A stretch of DNA of 64,000 nt from Peptococcaceae bacterium (GTDB lineage Bacteria; Bacillota; Desulfotomaculia; Desulfotomaculales; Desulfocucumaceae). Below the pieces are notes generated by a model that worked only from the letters and a program-made list of their open reading frames with translations, ran no database searches and had not been told where the DNA came from. Positions 7,165 to 16,469 of this stretch are shown here, one piece after another. The DNA lies in contig JAILZP010000003.1 in assembly GCA_023512435.1 (NCBI GenBank), positions 62,001-126,000 of the forward strand, written 5' to 3'. How positions within the stretch are numbered: the stretch's first letter is position 1; each line of letters begins with the position of its first letter. The position numbers and the translations under genes were made by a program.

Positions 7165-8187
7165 GTGAGGCAATTGGACGGCAAAAACGGCCTTTGGGTG
7201 ATCGTTGAGCGCAGCGCCAACGGCTTCCGGAAGGTGGCCCTGGAGTTGCTGAGCCGGGGCAGGGATTTGGCCGGGCGCCTTGGGGAAGTCAGCGGAAGCA
7301 GGCCGGGGGTGTGGGCTGTGGTTACCGGGCCGGGCAGCGCGCCCGGGACGGAGGAACTGTACAGGTACGGGGCGGACGAGGTTTTGATGGTTTGCCACCC
7401 CCTGCTGGAGGAACACCGCACCGACCTCCACGCAGCCGTTTTGGCGGACCTGATCAGGGAAAGATCTCCCGGGATTGTTCTTTTTGGGGCCACGGCCTGG
7501 GGTTCAGAGGTGGCCCCCACGGTGGCGGCCAGGGTAAAAACCGGCCTGGCGGCCCACTGCGCGGATTTGAGGATTGACGGCCGGGGACTGCTGGTGCAGT
7601 GCGTGCCGGCCTTCGGCGGAAAAGTGCTGGGCGAGATCCTGTGCCCGGACCGCAGGCCCCAGATGGCCAGCGTCAGGCCCGGCGTGTTCCAGGCCGTGCC
7701 GGGGGACGCCCCGGCCGGGGAGCCGCTGGTGGTCCGGCCGGAACTGGACGATGACGACCGGATCAAGGTGCTGGAGGTGCAGCGGCGGGAGATAACCGGA
7801 AAGCCCCTGGAAGAGGCCGAGGTGGTCATCGCCGGCGGGTGGGGGGTGGGCTCCCGGGAGAACTGGCAATTGCTGGAGGAACTGGCCGGACTGCTGGGGG
7901 CGGCGGTGGGCTGCACCCGGCCGGCCCTGGACGAGGGGTGGACCGAAGGTGAACACACCATGATCGGGACCAGCGGAAAAACAGTCCGCCCCAAGGTTTA
8001 CCTGGGATTCGGGATTTCCGGCGCCACCCACCACGTGGTGGGGATGAAGGACTCGGGCCTGGTGATCAGCGTGAACACCAACCCCAACGCCGAAATATTC
8101 CAGTTCTCGGATTTCAAGGTGGTGGCCGACGCCCGGGCCGTGGCCGAAGCCCTGATCGCCGAGCTGAAGGCGGGAAAGACATCCTGA
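7165..8187 (+). CDS. etfA: electron transfer flavoprotein alpha subunit
   Basis: About 340 residues. The C-terminal FAD domain is complete: G-T-S-G-K-T-V-R-P-K-V-Y-L, G-I-S-G-A-T-H-H, and I-S-V-N-T-N-P-N-A-E-I-F. No extra N-terminal ferredoxin domain is present. The start is uncertain: GTG at 7165 almost abuts the etfB stop, while TTG at 7174 has AGGTG at better spacing; both give a normal N-terminus. It is last in the operon and followed by a bidirectional terminator. It carries electrons from the upstream dehydrogenase towards a quinone-linked or NAD-linked acceptor not seen in this window. Confidence 0.92.
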   Translation: MRQLDGKNGLWVIVERSANGFRKVALELLSRGRDLAGRLGEVSGSRPGVWAVVTGPGSAPGTEELYRYGADEVLMVCHPLLEEHRTDLHAAVLADLIRERSPGIVLFGATAWGSEVAPTVAARVKTGLAAHCADLRIDGRGLLVQCVPAFGGKVLGEILCPDRRPQMASVRPGVFQAVPGDAPAGEPLVVRPELDDDDRIKVLEVQRREITGKPLEEAEVVIAGGWGVGSRENWQLLEELAGLLGAAVGCTRPALDEGWTEGEHTMIGTSGKTVRPKVYLGFGISGATHHVVGMKDSGLVISVNTNPNAEIFQFSDFKVVADARAVAEALIAELKAGKTS

Positions 8188-8215
8188 ACCGGCAACAGGG
8201 GTATAGCGGAAGCTA

Positions 8216-8258
8216 AGGAACTCCCATGCAGGTTTCAATCGTGGGAGTTCTTCCTTTT
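8216..8258. terminator. bidirectional terminator
   Basis: GAACTCCCA at 8218-8226 pairs with TGGGAGTTC at 8242-8250, flanked by an A-rich left and T-rich right side (CCTTTT). The stop of the convergent amidohydrolase gene falls inside the loop. Confidence 0.75.
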
Positions 8259-9137
8259 GTGCTGTTCCGTTTCGGATAGTGGCAAATTTTTAAATCTTTC
8301 TTTTCCCACGATGTTTACCATGGTCCTCCAGCTCAGGTTTTCGAGGCTTTCCCGGTCCGGGCATATTTGATGTGCCAGCTTGAACAGGTTTTCCACGGGG
8401 AAGTCCATCCCCATCGGGTAATCCGTTCCGAAAACCATCCGGTGGCTGTATTTGCCGACCAAGTCCTTTAACAGCGCTTCTTCCCCGGAGCCGGGAGGCA
8501 GCAGGCTCAGGGTGTTGGTGGCGTCCAGGTACAGACCGGGGTGTTTTTCAAGCAGCTCCGGCCAGCCGGCGATGGGAAAGTCGGCGAAAAGCATGTGGGC
8601 GGCGATCACCTTCATGCCCGGGTAACGGCGCAGCAGTTCCAGGAAGCTGCCGGTCACCGGCGGCAGGCCGTAAAAAGCGGCGAACCCGGTATGGAAGGTC
8701 ACCGGGCGGCCCCTTTTTTCCAGTTCGGAGTATACCGGCGCCATGTCCCTGTCCAGTATATAAAACTGCTGGACATAAGGGTGGAACTTAAAGCCGGCCA
8801 GATCGAGGCCGTCATAGGCCTCGCTGATCAGGCCTTTCTTGTCCCGATCCCCGGGGTGAAGGGAGGCGAAGGGGACGACAAAACCGTGTTCACTGCCCAG
8901 CCGGTGCTGCCAGCGGTTTATTTCCCGGCTTTCTCCCGGCCCCAGGGGGTAGAAGTAGTTGATTATATAATCCACCCCGGCCTGCTTCAGGTGGCCGATT
9001 ATTTCCTCGCAGGTCACCTCCAGGCTCAGCTGATTGTAGGCCGGCACCGCCTTCCGGATCCACTTTATCCCCCCCCTGATGCGCGGGGGAGTCATCAAAT
9101 GCACGTGAGAGTCAATCAGCAGGCGCGGAGAGGACAT
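8235..9137 (-). CDS. amidohydrolase family 2 (ACMSD-like TIM barrel) protein
   Basis: A 300-residue metal-dependent hydrolase or decarboxylase of the amidohydrolase-related (ACMSD) family. The N-terminal metal motif is D-S-H-V-H-L, further ligands are likely in F-K-F-H-P, T-F-H-T-G and A-A-H-M-L, and the catalytic aspartate lies in F-G-T-D-Y-P-M-G. Members hydrolyse or decarboxylate cyclic carboxylic acids. The ATG at 9137 has GGAGG 8 nt upstream. It converges on the etf operon. Its place beside the acyl-CoA operon suggests action on a ring-derived or carboxylated intermediate, but the substrate is unknown. Confidence 0.8.
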   Translation of the reverse strand: MSSPRLLIDSHVHLMTPPRIRGGIKWIRKAVPAYNQLSLEVTCEEIIGHLKQAGVDYIINYFYPLGPGESREINRWQHRLGSEHGFVVPFASLHPGDRDKKGLISEAYDGLDLAGFKFHPYVQQFYILDRDMAPVYSELEKRGRPVTFHTGFAAFYGLPPVTGSFLELLRRYPGMKVIAAHMLFADFPIAGWPELLEKHPGLYLDATNTLSLLPPGSGEEALLKDLVGKYSHRMVFGTDYPMGMDFPVENLFKLAHQICPDRESLENLSWRTMVNIVGKERFKNLPLSETEQHKRKNSHD

Positions 9138-9409
9138 CTGGCCGCCTCCTTAGCGGAATTTACACCTTTTATACAACCGCAAGGGGTTTTTTGTCAATCT
9201 CCGCGATCAAACTTTTCAAGGGATGTTTTTCGTCACCGGGCGAAAGGCAAAAAGCCCCGCCGGGAGGTTTTCAGGCTTTATTCCAGGTGGTTCATTGGTG
9301 TACCGGGAGGGTCCCTGTTTCCGTTCCCTGGTCTTTAAGGACGGCATTTGCCCATATGGCATCAATATTGAATAAAATATTTTTTAAATTTTACAAGGGG
9401 GTGTTCGGC

Positions 9410-9904
9410 TTGACGTCCGATAACGTTGACCGCCTGAAAAAACTGGAGCGGGACTGGAAGACCATGATCATGATCTCCCACGATTTCTTTCACAACTGGC
9501 GGCAGGCGGTTTATGAAAAGTATGGAGAGGAAGCCATGGAAGAACTGACCCTGCGCTTTTGGGAGCTGGTCGGCGGGAACACGGCCGCCCAGTACGCCAG
9601 GGCTAAGATTGACGGGCGGGACGTGGAGCGGGTGGCCAGGGCGGCCGCCCGGAGCAGTGAGATAATGGGTGAAACGGTGCGGGTCGAGCCCGACGGGGAT
9701 GCCTGGCTGCTCCTGCACGACGACTGTCCCTGGATCGATTCCTACCGCAGGGCGGGGTTCGAGGGGAAATGCCGGCCGGGCTGCCACCGCTGGTTTGAGT
9801 CCGCGGTCAAAGGGTTATCCCCGGATTTGGGGGTGGACACCCTGGCCTGCCTGGCTGACGGGGATAAGCAGTGTGTGCGCAGGTTTTATAAAAAATCACC
9901 CTGA
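9410..9904 (+). CDS. conserved hypothetical protein, DUF6125-like
   Basis: A 164-residue soluble protein. The N-terminal half is helical, with a likely histidine-bearing helix (S-H-D-F-F-H-N-W), and the C-terminal half has cysteines in C-P-W, C-R-P-G-C-H-R-W and C-L-A-D-G-D-K-Q-C-V-R-R-F. This layout resembles DUF6125 / L-2-amino-thiazoline-4-carboxylate hydrolase-like proteins, an identification made from the general pattern only. TTG at 9410 was chosen because AAGGGGG lies 7-9 nt upstream; an ATG at 9356 has no ribosome site. It stands alone and may bind a metal through the cysteines. Confidence 0.5.
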   Translation: MTSDNVDRLKKLERDWKTMIMISHDFFHNWRQAVYEKYGEEAMEELTLRFWELVGGNTAAQYARAKIDGRDVERVARAAARSSEIMGETVRVEPDGDAWLLLHDDCPWIDSYRRAGFEGKCRPGCHRWFESAVKGLSPDLGVDTLACLADGDKQCVRRFYKKSP

Positions 9905-9934
9905 TACCGGCCCTTCCGTGGGCAAAAAAGGTGA

Positions 9935-9973
9935 TGCCCGTGGGTAACGGCTTTCCGCCCTGTCCCACGGGCA
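9935..9973. terminator. hairpin between convergent genes
   Basis: TGCCCGTGGG (9935-9944) and CCCACGGGCA (9964-9973) form a perfect 10-bp stem between the stops of two convergent genes. There is no clear U run. Confidence 0.5.
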
Positions 9974-10004
9974 AAAAATCTTCCGGTCTTAAAATGGGCG
10001 GCCG

Positions 10005-10628
10005 CTAGGCCGCCTTCCTCCATCCATAGGGCACCTTGTCGCTGATTACCTTTCCCACTTTCTCTTTCAGTTCCTGGGGATAGACGATATCGAAGGCGCG
10101 GGTTTCATCTGGGGTGGTCAGCTCAACCAGGTTGTCCCCCCGCTGTACAACCTGGTCGAAGTTTATCCACTGAAGAAAACCGGTGTGATGGTGGCTGCCT
10201 TCCCCGATCACCCAGACCCCTTTCTCGGTAAAAACGTAGCGGTACGGGAAATGCCACCGCAGCGGCCGGAACTGCCACCACAAAATCCCCGCGCAAAGCA
10301 GGAGCACCGCCGCCCGGACGAAGAACCTGGCCAGGTTGCCGCCGGTCAATGCTCCGTCTTCCAGCAGGCTCAGGCCTATGGCGGCCGACAGCGCCAGGAC
10401 CGCCAGGATATAGCCGAGAACTATGGAAAACAAGAGATCGTGCCTGCCGGCCAGCGCCTTGCGCCATACCTTCCGGGAGGGCCGCCAGTCCAGCAGCACC
10501 GCCGCCGACCGCAAGGCCCGGGTGATTTTTAGTTTTTCCCAAATTTTAATCACCGGCATACCGATGAGTACGAGGATGATCAAAATCATGATCACATCCC
10601 CGGCCAACAGCTCTGCAAATGCGCTCAT
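10005..10628 (-). CDS. hypothetical integral membrane protein
   Basis: A 207-residue protein with three clear hydrophobic segments: one at residues 8-28, then two after a basic cytoplasmic stretch. A soluble C-terminal domain of about 80 residues follows, with aromatic and beta-like sequence (V-F-T-E-K-G-V-W-V-I-G-E-G and a triple histidine), reminiscent of a small PH-like domain. The ATG at 10628 has GGGAGG upstream. No motif gives a function, and it does not seem to belong to an operon. Confidence 0.6.
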   Translation of the reverse strand: MSAFAELLAGDVIMILIILVLIGMPVIKIWEKLKITRALRSAAVLLDWRPSRKVWRKALAGRHDLLFSIVLGYILAVLALSAAIGLSLLEDGALTGGNLARFFVRAAVLLLCAGILWWQFRPLRWHFPYRYVFTEKGVWVIGEGSHHHTGFLQWINFDQVVQRGDNLVELTTPDETRAFDIVYPQELKEKVGKVISDKVPYGWRKAA

Positions 10629-10803
10629 GCTGATCCCTCCCCCGCGCCGTTTAGCGGCTTTTTACTGCCATTCGGCCGCCATATTCGACCTTTCAGCATC
10701 ATTTTATAATAGCTTTGTGAATAAAGCAACAAACCCCCGGTAAATTCTACTATTGAAAATTTTCAATAAAAAAAGGCTCCCGGCGAATGATGCCGGAAGA
10801 CCT

Positions 10804-10839
10804 GAAAAAGTCCCTGCCCGGTTTCTCCGGGCAGGGACT
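10804..10839 (-). terminator. rho-independent terminator of the padBCD-like operon
   Basis: A perfect 13-bp stem (AGTCCCTGCCCGG and its complement) with a 5-nt loop is followed on the minus strand by five T residues. It lies 40 nt after the NrfD-like gene stop. Confidence 0.85.
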
Positions 10840-10878
10840 GCTTTGCCTTAAGTATTGGGCGGATTGGCGGGCGGGGGA

Positions 10879-11757
10879 TCAGATGGTCAGCTTGCCCAGC
10901 ACCGGGGAATAAACCCCCACCATCAGGAGCAGGTAGAAGATGAAGAAGTGTCCGATCAGGTCGGCCAGGGTGATCAGCCCCACCACCAGGGTTCCGCCGG
11001 AGGCGCCCAGGAAAAGGGTCAGGACCAGGGTGAGGATAAAACCAATGGCCACCACGAAGCCGAAAAACATTCCCGAGTAGGGGCCCTTGATCAGCAGCCG
11101 TAGCGATTCCCGGGCGGTGGCGGTGGCGTTCACCATGCTGCCGAGGTAAATGGCCACCCCGATTAAATTGATTATGATCAGTGCGGTTTCCAGGGTCTCA
11201 AGGTCCACCAGGGGAGTGATGCTGGCCCATCCTCCGTGAACCAGGAAGAAGAACACCGAAGTTCCGCCCAGCAGGGAATAAAACAGGAACAGAAAGGGAA
11301 GCATGGGCGTGTTCCAAAGCGGAATGGCGGGAGAATCGTTCATCACAAAGCCGTCGGTTATGGCCACCACCACCGCGCTGACCAGGGCCAGCACCTTGAA
11401 GATCTGCCAGGCCGGGCTGCCCGCGGGCAGGACCAGGTAGATCAGTCCGATGACGGTAAATATGCCCATGACCCAGACGGTCCTGGAGATCCAGGAGCTT
11501 TGCGGGCGGGTCATGGCCCGCCAGAACCTTGCCGGCCGGCCCAGGTGGATCAGCAGCGCGCCGCCCTTGCCCACGTTTTCAATCACCAGCCCGGCCAGGG
11601 CTATCAGCGGGGTGTTCAGCAGCACCGCCAGGATGAACATTCCCGACCCCACCTTGCCGAAAAAGAAGGCCAGGGCGATCCATTTGGACCACACGCTCTG
11701 TTTTCTGTATCCCATGACAAACTCTTCGCCAACCATGGGCACGGTTTGACTAATCAT
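10879..11757 (-). CDS. NrfD/PsrC-type quinone-linked membrane subunit (PadD-like)
   Basis: A 292-residue polytopic protein with about eight hydrophobic helices, of the NrfD/PsrC/DmsC group that anchors molybdoenzymes and exchanges electrons with menaquinone. E-N-V-G-K-G-G-A-L-L-I-H-L-G-R-P-A-R-F-W in an early loop is typical of the family. The ATG at 11757 follows AGGAGG. It is the last gene of a three-gene operon with a four-cluster ferredoxin and a molybdopterin enzyme, the composition known for phenylacetyl-CoA:acceptor oxidoreductase (PadBCD) and for polysulfide-type reductases. A perfect terminator follows. Confidence 0.85.
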   Translation of the reverse strand: MISQTVPMVGEEFVMGYRKQSVWSKWIALAFFFGKVGSGMFILAVLLNTPLIALAGLVIENVGKGGALLIHLGRPARFWRAMTRPQSSWISRTVWVMGIFTVIGLIYLVLPAGSPAWQIFKVLALVSAVVVAITDGFVMNDSPAIPLWNTPMLPFLFLFYSLLGGTSVFFFLVHGGWASITPLVDLETLETALIIINLIGVAIYLGSMVNATATARESLRLLIKGPYSGMFFGFVVAIGFILTLVLTLFLGASGGTLVVGLITLADLIGHFFIFYLLLMVGVYSPVLGKLTI

Positions 11758-11768
11758 AGCTAAACCTC

Positions 11769-12380
11769 CTATTCAATATAGTATACCGAGGGGTCTGTGT
11801 TGGCCTCGGACATGGGCTGAATGCCGCCCCTCTGCCTGATCAGGCGGCTGACCTTGCTTTCGGGGTCGTGCAAATCTCCGAACACCCTGGCCTCGGCCGG
11901 GCAGGTGTTGACGCAGGACGGCTCAAGCCCCTGGTCCACCCGTTCGGAGCAGAATGTGCACTTGACCACCACGCCCTCCTGGAATTTTTTGTACTTGACC
12001 TGCTCGAAGGGTGTGAGGTAGCCTTTGAAATGCCCCTCCTTGAGTTTCCCCTCGGGCATCAGCTCCCTGTTTTTATAGGGGCACGCCACCACGCAGGCCT
12101 TGCATCCTATGCACTTGTTGTAATCCACCAGAACGATTCCGTCTTCCCGCTTGTGGGTGGCCCCGGACGGGCAGACCCTGACGCAGGGAGCGTTCAGGCA
12201 GTGATTGCAAAGAACGGGCACGTATTTCTTTTTCACAATGGGATACTGGCCCGCCACCTGTTCCAGCACCTTGGTGAAAAATATGCCCGGCGGAGTTCCA
12301 TTTTCCGCTTTGCAGGCCACGGTGCAGGCATTGCAGCCCACGCAGCGCTTAAGATCAATAACCATTCCATATCTTGCCAT
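11769..12380 (-). CDS. four-[4Fe-4S] ferredoxin subunit of molybdoenzyme (PadC-like)
   Basis: A 203-residue DmsB/PsrB-type protein with four cysteine motifs for four [4Fe-4S] clusters: C-V-G-C-N-A-C, C-N-H-C-L-N-A-P-C, C-I-G-C-K-A-C, and C-T-F-C-S-E-R with C-V-N-T-C-P. It should carry electrons between the molybdenum subunit and the NrfD-like membrane subunit. ATG at 12380 is preferred, with GGGGGTG upstream; a GTG at 12389 would lie inside that site. There is no signal peptide, so the complex faces the cytoplasm. Confidence 0.88.
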   Translation of the reverse strand: MARYGMVIDLKRCVGCNACTVACKAENGTPPGIFFTKVLEQVAGQYPIVKKKYVPVLCNHCLNAPCVRVCPSGATHKREDGIVLVDYNKCIGCKACVVACPYKNRELMPEGKLKEGHFKGYLTPFEQVKYKKFQEGVVVKCTFCSERVDQGLEPSCVNTCPAEARVFGDLHDPESKVSRLIRQRGGIQPMSEANTDPSVYYIE

Positions 12381-12392
12381 TTCCGTCACCCC

Positions 12393-14897
12393 CTATATTT
12401 TGCTGATCCGGACTTTGACCGCCGTTTCCTGGTGGCCCGACACCCGGTCGGTGAATTCCAGGCTGGCCGGCAGCAGCCTGTTGAAGTGAGTATTCATTTT
12501 TCTCTCCACCGGATGCATGGTCCAGCGGGTAATGGCGTTCGAAATCCCGATCACCCGGGGATGGATCTCTTCTATGACCCTGGCTATCCCTTCGACCCTG
12601 CCAAAGGGGGATTCGATGCTGATCCGGTCACCGGTCTTGATGCCCTTTTCCCGGGCGGTCCGGGTGTTGATCAGCACTCCCTTGTGAATCGGTATGTTGC
12701 TGACCAGCTCGTTGACCCAGGGTATGGTGGTGTTTTCATGGTGGTTTAACACGGCCTCGGCCTTGAAGTTTATGGCGTAGAGGTCGTATTCGCGCGGCAA
12801 CCGGTGCAGGGGATGATTATCGTTCCAGGTGGGGACGGGAAGATAGGAAGAAGTGTCCCACTCCTTGCCGGCGGCCCGGAACTTTTCCTCCAGGTCGTCG
12901 GCCACCTGCAGGAAGTACTCGTGGTACAGCGAGATGCGCATGCCCTCCCACGGCAGGTACATCTCCCCGGGCTTAATGTGGCGAACGGCGTTGTTGTTTT
13001 TCATAAACCACTTCAGGTCCTGGCCGGGACCGTAAATGCTCTTGGCCATGCGGTCGAGGCATTCCAGGACGGTGTACTTGCGCCCGGGCTTGAGGTGGTG
13101 CTCCGGCTTTAAAAACATGGTGAAGTTCAGCAGTCCGTTGAATTCATCCAGGCAGCCGCAGCGTTCGGATATTTCGGTCAAAATGTCGTGGGCGTCCCTG
13201 GTGTCGTACATCGGTTCCACCACCGGCTGCCGCAGGGTGTGCCCCGTAATCACCGGCGGCTCGCAGAGGGTCATCATGTAGGACTCCAGGTAGCTGTGGT
13301 CGGGCAGGATGACGTCGGCCCACTCGGTTGACTCATTGGGCAAAATGTCAATGGCCACGATGAAGTCCAGCATCTTGAATACTTCCAGCACCTTGTCGTA
13401 GCCGTTTATGTTCTTCAGCGGGTTGGCATGGTAAATCAGCGCCGCCTCGGGCTTGAAGTCAAAGCCCCACTCATCCGGGTTGAGGATGTTATGGGCAACC
13501 AGGTGCGCCGGATCCAGCCCGATGGGGAAGAACTCCATCATCTGCAGGGTATTGGGCGGACAGGTAAAAGGCACCATCGGGTGCAGGATATGGGGCTGGG
13601 GTTTGAGCATCCCGTCGGGGCCGGGCTCGATGAGCAGCAGCCGGTGGTCCAGGCCCACGCCCAGGTGACCGCCCGGGACGTCGATATTCCCCACCAGCAT
13701 GTTCATCAGCTTGATGGCCGCATGGTCGTGGGTCCCCTCGCAGTGGCCGATGGCTCCCCGGTAAAAGTTAATGGCCGCCGGCCGGTACGGGTACTGTTTT
13801 CCCTCGATCATGACGGTGCTGCCGATGCGGGCCGCTTCCACGAACTCCCTGGCGATGCGCCGCATTGTTTCCGCCGGGACGTCGCACACCTTTGACATCT
13901 TCTCCGGAGTGTGGTCCTTAAGGGTGTCCTTGATCACCTGGAAGCCCGGCCTGACCTCGGTGCCGTTTACCTTGTAATAGCCTTCCAGGGTAAAGTCTTT
14001 GATGGTTGGATCGTCGTATTCCTTGGCCCTGTTGTCGACGCCGTCCCAGACCATCGGTTTTTTGCTTTCCGGGTGGCGGAACAGGCGGCCGTCGGGGGCG
14101 ATCAGGTACGGCCCGTTGGTGTGCTTTTTGAGGAATTCGGCGTCGTAGCGGTTAAGCTCGTACAGTATGACGTAAACCATGCCCAGAATGAAGGCCCGGT
14201 CGGTGCCCGGCAGGATCGGGATCCACTCGTCGGCCTTGGCGCAGTACGAGGCCATCCTGGGATCCACCGCCACCAGCTTCATGCCCCGGTCCACCCTGGC
14301 GTCGGCCATCCGCTTGATTGATCCGGCCACGTGCAGGTGGGAGGAGAAGCCGTCGCCGCCTCCCATCTGGATCCAGTAGTTGCAGTATTCATAGTCGTTT
14401 ACCGAGGCGAAGGATCCGTCAATGATGCCGTTGATCGGGTGGTAGGCGGCCCCGCAGAACTGGCCGGTGGTGGTGAAGTAGTGCCCGGTTCCGAAGGCCG
14501 CTCCCCACCCCCACAGATGAATGCGCTGAAAGTCGTTGATGGCCACCAGCAGCTTGCGCGGGTCCTCCTGGCGTATTTTTTTAAGGCGCTTGCCCACGAT
14601 GTCCAGGGCTTCGTCCCAGGATATGGGCTCCCAGCCGGGATCCACGCCCGGCCCCCGGTTCGGATTGGTCCTCCGCACCGGCGACTTGATCCGGTTGGGG
14701 TCGTAATGGCGCATGATCCCCGTATGGCCCTTGGGGCATATCTTGCCCCTGTTGTTCAAGTTGTCCGGGTCGCCCTCGATTTTTACAATCACTCCGTCCT
14801 GTACCCGCACCCTGATACCGCACCCGTGCAGGCACATCTTGCAGGCGCTGCGGACCCACCTGTCCCCGGTCGCCGGGGATGTTGCCGCTTTAGCCAT
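12393..14897 (-). CDS. molybdopterin oxidoreductase, candidate phenylacetyl-CoA:acceptor oxidoreductase catalytic subunit (PadB-like)
   Basis: An 834-residue DMSO-reductase-family enzyme. C19, C22, C26 and C54 form the N-terminal [4Fe-4S] site. The sequence T-T-T-G-Q-F-C-G-A-A-Y probably supplies a cysteine ligand to the metal. The C-terminal MPT-binding domain includes L-I-N-T-R-T-A-R-E-K-G-I-K-T-G-D. There is no twin-arginine signal, unlike polysulfide or thiosulfate reductases, so the active site is cytoplasmic where CoA esters are. Predicted mass near 93 kDa fits Thauera PadB as recalled. PadB oxidises phenylacetyl-CoA to phenylglyoxylate with quinone. The PaaK-like ligase and the PadEFGHI-like cluster nearby support this role. 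Another cytoplasmic Mo/W oxidoreductase is possible. The ATG has GGAGGG 8 nt upstream. Confidence 0.7.
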   Translation of the reverse strand: MAKAATSPATGDRWVRSACKMCLHGCGIRVRVQDGVIVKIEGDPDNLNNRGKICPKGHTGIMRHYDPNRIKSPVRRTNPNRGPGVDPGWEPISWDEALDIVGKRLKKIRQEDPRKLLVAINDFQRIHLWGWGAAFGTGHYFTTTGQFCGAAYHPINGIIDGSFASVNDYEYCNYWIQMGGGDGFSSHLHVAGSIKRMADARVDRGMKLVAVDPRMASYCAKADEWIPILPGTDRAFILGMVYVILYELNRYDAEFLKKHTNGPYLIAPDGRLFRHPESKKPMVWDGVDNRAKEYDDPTIKDFTLEGYYKVNGTEVRPGFQVIKDTLKDHTPEKMSKVCDVPAETMRRIAREFVEAARIGSTVMIEGKQYPYRPAAINFYRGAIGHCEGTHDHAAIKLMNMLVGNIDVPGGHLGVGLDHRLLLIEPGPDGMLKPQPHILHPMVPFTCPPNTLQMMEFFPIGLDPAHLVAHNILNPDEWGFDFKPEAALIYHANPLKNINGYDKVLEVFKMLDFIVAIDILPNESTEWADVILPDHSYLESYMMTLCEPPVITGHTLRQPVVEPMYDTRDAHDILTEISERCGCLDEFNGLLNFTMFLKPEHHLKPGRKYTVLECLDRMAKSIYGPGQDLKWFMKNNNAVRHIKPGEMYLPWEGMRISLYHEYFLQVADDLEEKFRAAGKEWDTSSYLPVPTWNDNHPLHRLPREYDLYAINFKAEAVLNHHENTTIPWVNELVSNIPIHKGVLINTRTAREKGIKTGDRISIESPFGRVEGIARVIEEIHPRVIGISNAITRWTMHPVERKMNTHFNRLLPASLEFTDRVSGHQETAVKVRISKI

Positions 14898-14982
14898 TCG
14901 GCAATCCCTCCTTTAAGTTAAGCATGATACCAGCAAACAATTTTGAAAGTTGTGTAAATTAGGACCCATTGCCTTAAAATTG

Positions 14983-15025
14983 CCCGCTGAACTCCAAAAG
15001 CCCGTGGTTTTTGGAGTTCAGCGGG
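14983..15025. terminator. long hairpin after hydantoinase gene
   Basis: A perfect 17-bp stem (14983-14999 with 15009-15025, loop 9 nt) lies between the hydantoinase stop and the molybdoenzyme start. On the minus strand it is followed by CAATTTTAAGG. It separates the two minus-strand units, so the molybdoenzyme operon must have its own promoter in 14898-14982; no sigma-54 site is visible there. Confidence 0.75.
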
Positions 15026-15058
15026 AATTGTCCGGTTGAGCAGGGCCGGGCCGTCCTG

Positions 15059-16405
15059 TCAGGACGCCGAACGGCGCAGGTACCGTCCCGGGACTTGACC
15101 CACCACCTGGCCGTCCTTGACCACCAGCCGTCCCGATTTGATGGTCATGACCGGCCAGCCCTTAAGTTCCTCGCCGTCGTACAGCGAGAAATCGCAGTAG
15201 GACCCCAGGTTTTTATGGTCAACCCTGACTGTCTTGTCCAGGTCCACCACCACCAGGTCGGCGTCGCTGCCCGGGGCGATTACTCCCTTTTGCGGATAGA
15301 GGCCGAATATTTCGGCCGGCTTTTTGCTCATCAGTTCGGCCACCTTAAGCAGGCTGACGCCTCTTTTGTTCACCCCGTGGTGCAAAACAACCGGCAGGTG
15401 GGTGCCCAGGGCGGGATACCCGGGCATGGCCCCCCACATCCCTTTGTCGGCCTGCTTTACGGCCAGGGTTTGGCTGACGTTGTCGGTGCCGATGGTGTCC
15501 ACCACTCCGTCCTTCACTCCCTGCCACAGGGCCTCCACGCTGGCCTCCTCCCTGAAGGGCGGCACCATTTTGGCCAGCAGCCCCTTGTCGCTGAACTTGG
15601 TGATGGAAAGGTAGGGCGAGGTGGTTTCCGCGAATATTTTGGGGTTGGCCGGCTTTATGGCGGCCAGGGCGCGAATGCTTTCGCCGGTGGAAATATGCAC
15701 AAAATACAGGCGGTTTCCGGCCAGCCCGGCGAAATACGAAGCCCGGCGGACCGCCTCCTCCTCGGAATAATTGGGCTGGGTGTCAGTCCAGTCCGCCAGG
15801 GTTCCGTCCGCCAGCCTGCCCTGCACCTCGGACCTGGAGGCGGCGTTAATCTGCGGGTTCTCCGCATGCACGCAGATGGTTACGCCGTCGCCCAATGCGG
15901 CGGCAGTTTCAAAGGTCCGCAGCAAAAAGCCGTCGTCCACGTCGGGGATCAATCCGGGGATGCCGGCCATGTACAGCTTAAAGGAAGTAATGCCGTATTC
16001 TTCAATGAGGCGGGGTATTTGCTGTCTTTGTTCCGGGGTCATGATGCCCAGGTGGAAAAAGATGTCGGTGTTGATTTTTCCTTCGGTCAGGGCAATGGTG
16101 TCCGAAAATCCAGGGTGGTACGGGTTGGGTCCGCCCATGAAGCAACCCACCGTGGTAACGCCGCCCATGAGCCCCGACCGGGTCTCGGTCTCCATTTCCA
16201 TGGCCAGGTCCCCGAAGATCCCCAGGTGAATGTGCGGGTCAATGATTCCGGGCAGGACGTATTTGCCGGACGCGATAATTTCCTCGCGGCCGGTCAAGCC
16301 GCTGCCAAGGGCGATTATCTTGCCGCCCTCCACCGCTATGTCGGCCTCTACGATGCCTGTTCCCGGTATTACCAATTTGCCTTCTCTGATTACCAGATCC
16401 GCCAT
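15059..16405 (-). CDS. hydantoinase/dihydropyrimidinase family amidohydrolase
   Basis: A 448-residue cyclic amidohydrolase. Metal-site residues are in place: H58 and H60 in D-P-H-I-H, the carboxylated lysine K143 in F-K-L-Y-M-A-G, H180 in C-V-H-A-E-N, H237 in F-V-H-I-S-T-G and D308 in G-T-D-N-V-S. The last motif usually has histidine after the aspartate; here it is asparagine. The family opens hydantoins, dihydropyrimidines or allantoin. The ATG at 16405 has GGAGG at a rather long 13 nt. A sigma-54 promoter matches upstream. The neighbouring aromatic catabolism genes suggest an aryl-substituted cyclic amide, but that is inference. Confidence 0.85.
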   Translation of the reverse strand: MADLVIREGKLVIPGTGIVEADIAVEGGKIIALGSGLTGREEIIASGKYVLPGIIDPHIHLGIFGDLAMEMETETRSGLMGGVTTVGCFMGGPNPYHPGFSDTIALTEGKINTDIFFHLGIMTPEQRQQIPRLIEEYGITSFKLYMAGIPGLIPDVDDGFLLRTFETAAALGDGVTICVHAENPQINAASRSEVQGRLADGTLADWTDTQPNYSEEEAVRRASYFAGLAGNRLYFVHISTGESIRALAAIKPANPKIFAETTSPYLSITKFSDKGLLAKMVPPFREEASVEALWQGVKDGVVDTIGTDNVSQTLAVKQADKGMWGAMPGYPALGTHLPVVLHHGVNKRGVSLLKVAELMSKKPAEIFGLYPQKGVIAPGSDADLVVVDLDKTVRVDHKNLGSYCDFSLYDGEELKGWPVMTIKSGRLVVKDGQVVGQVPGRYLRRSAS

Positions 16406-16469
16406 GTGACGTCATCTACCTCCTCTTATTATTTAAAATTTTTTGACAATCCGGACTGCCACCGGTACA

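Noticed and set aside
10879-14897. Polysulfide or thiosulfate reductase
   Set aside because: The catalytic subunit lacks a Tat signal, so the enzyme faces the cytoplasm, unlike Psr and Phs; context favours a CoA-ester oxidoreductase.
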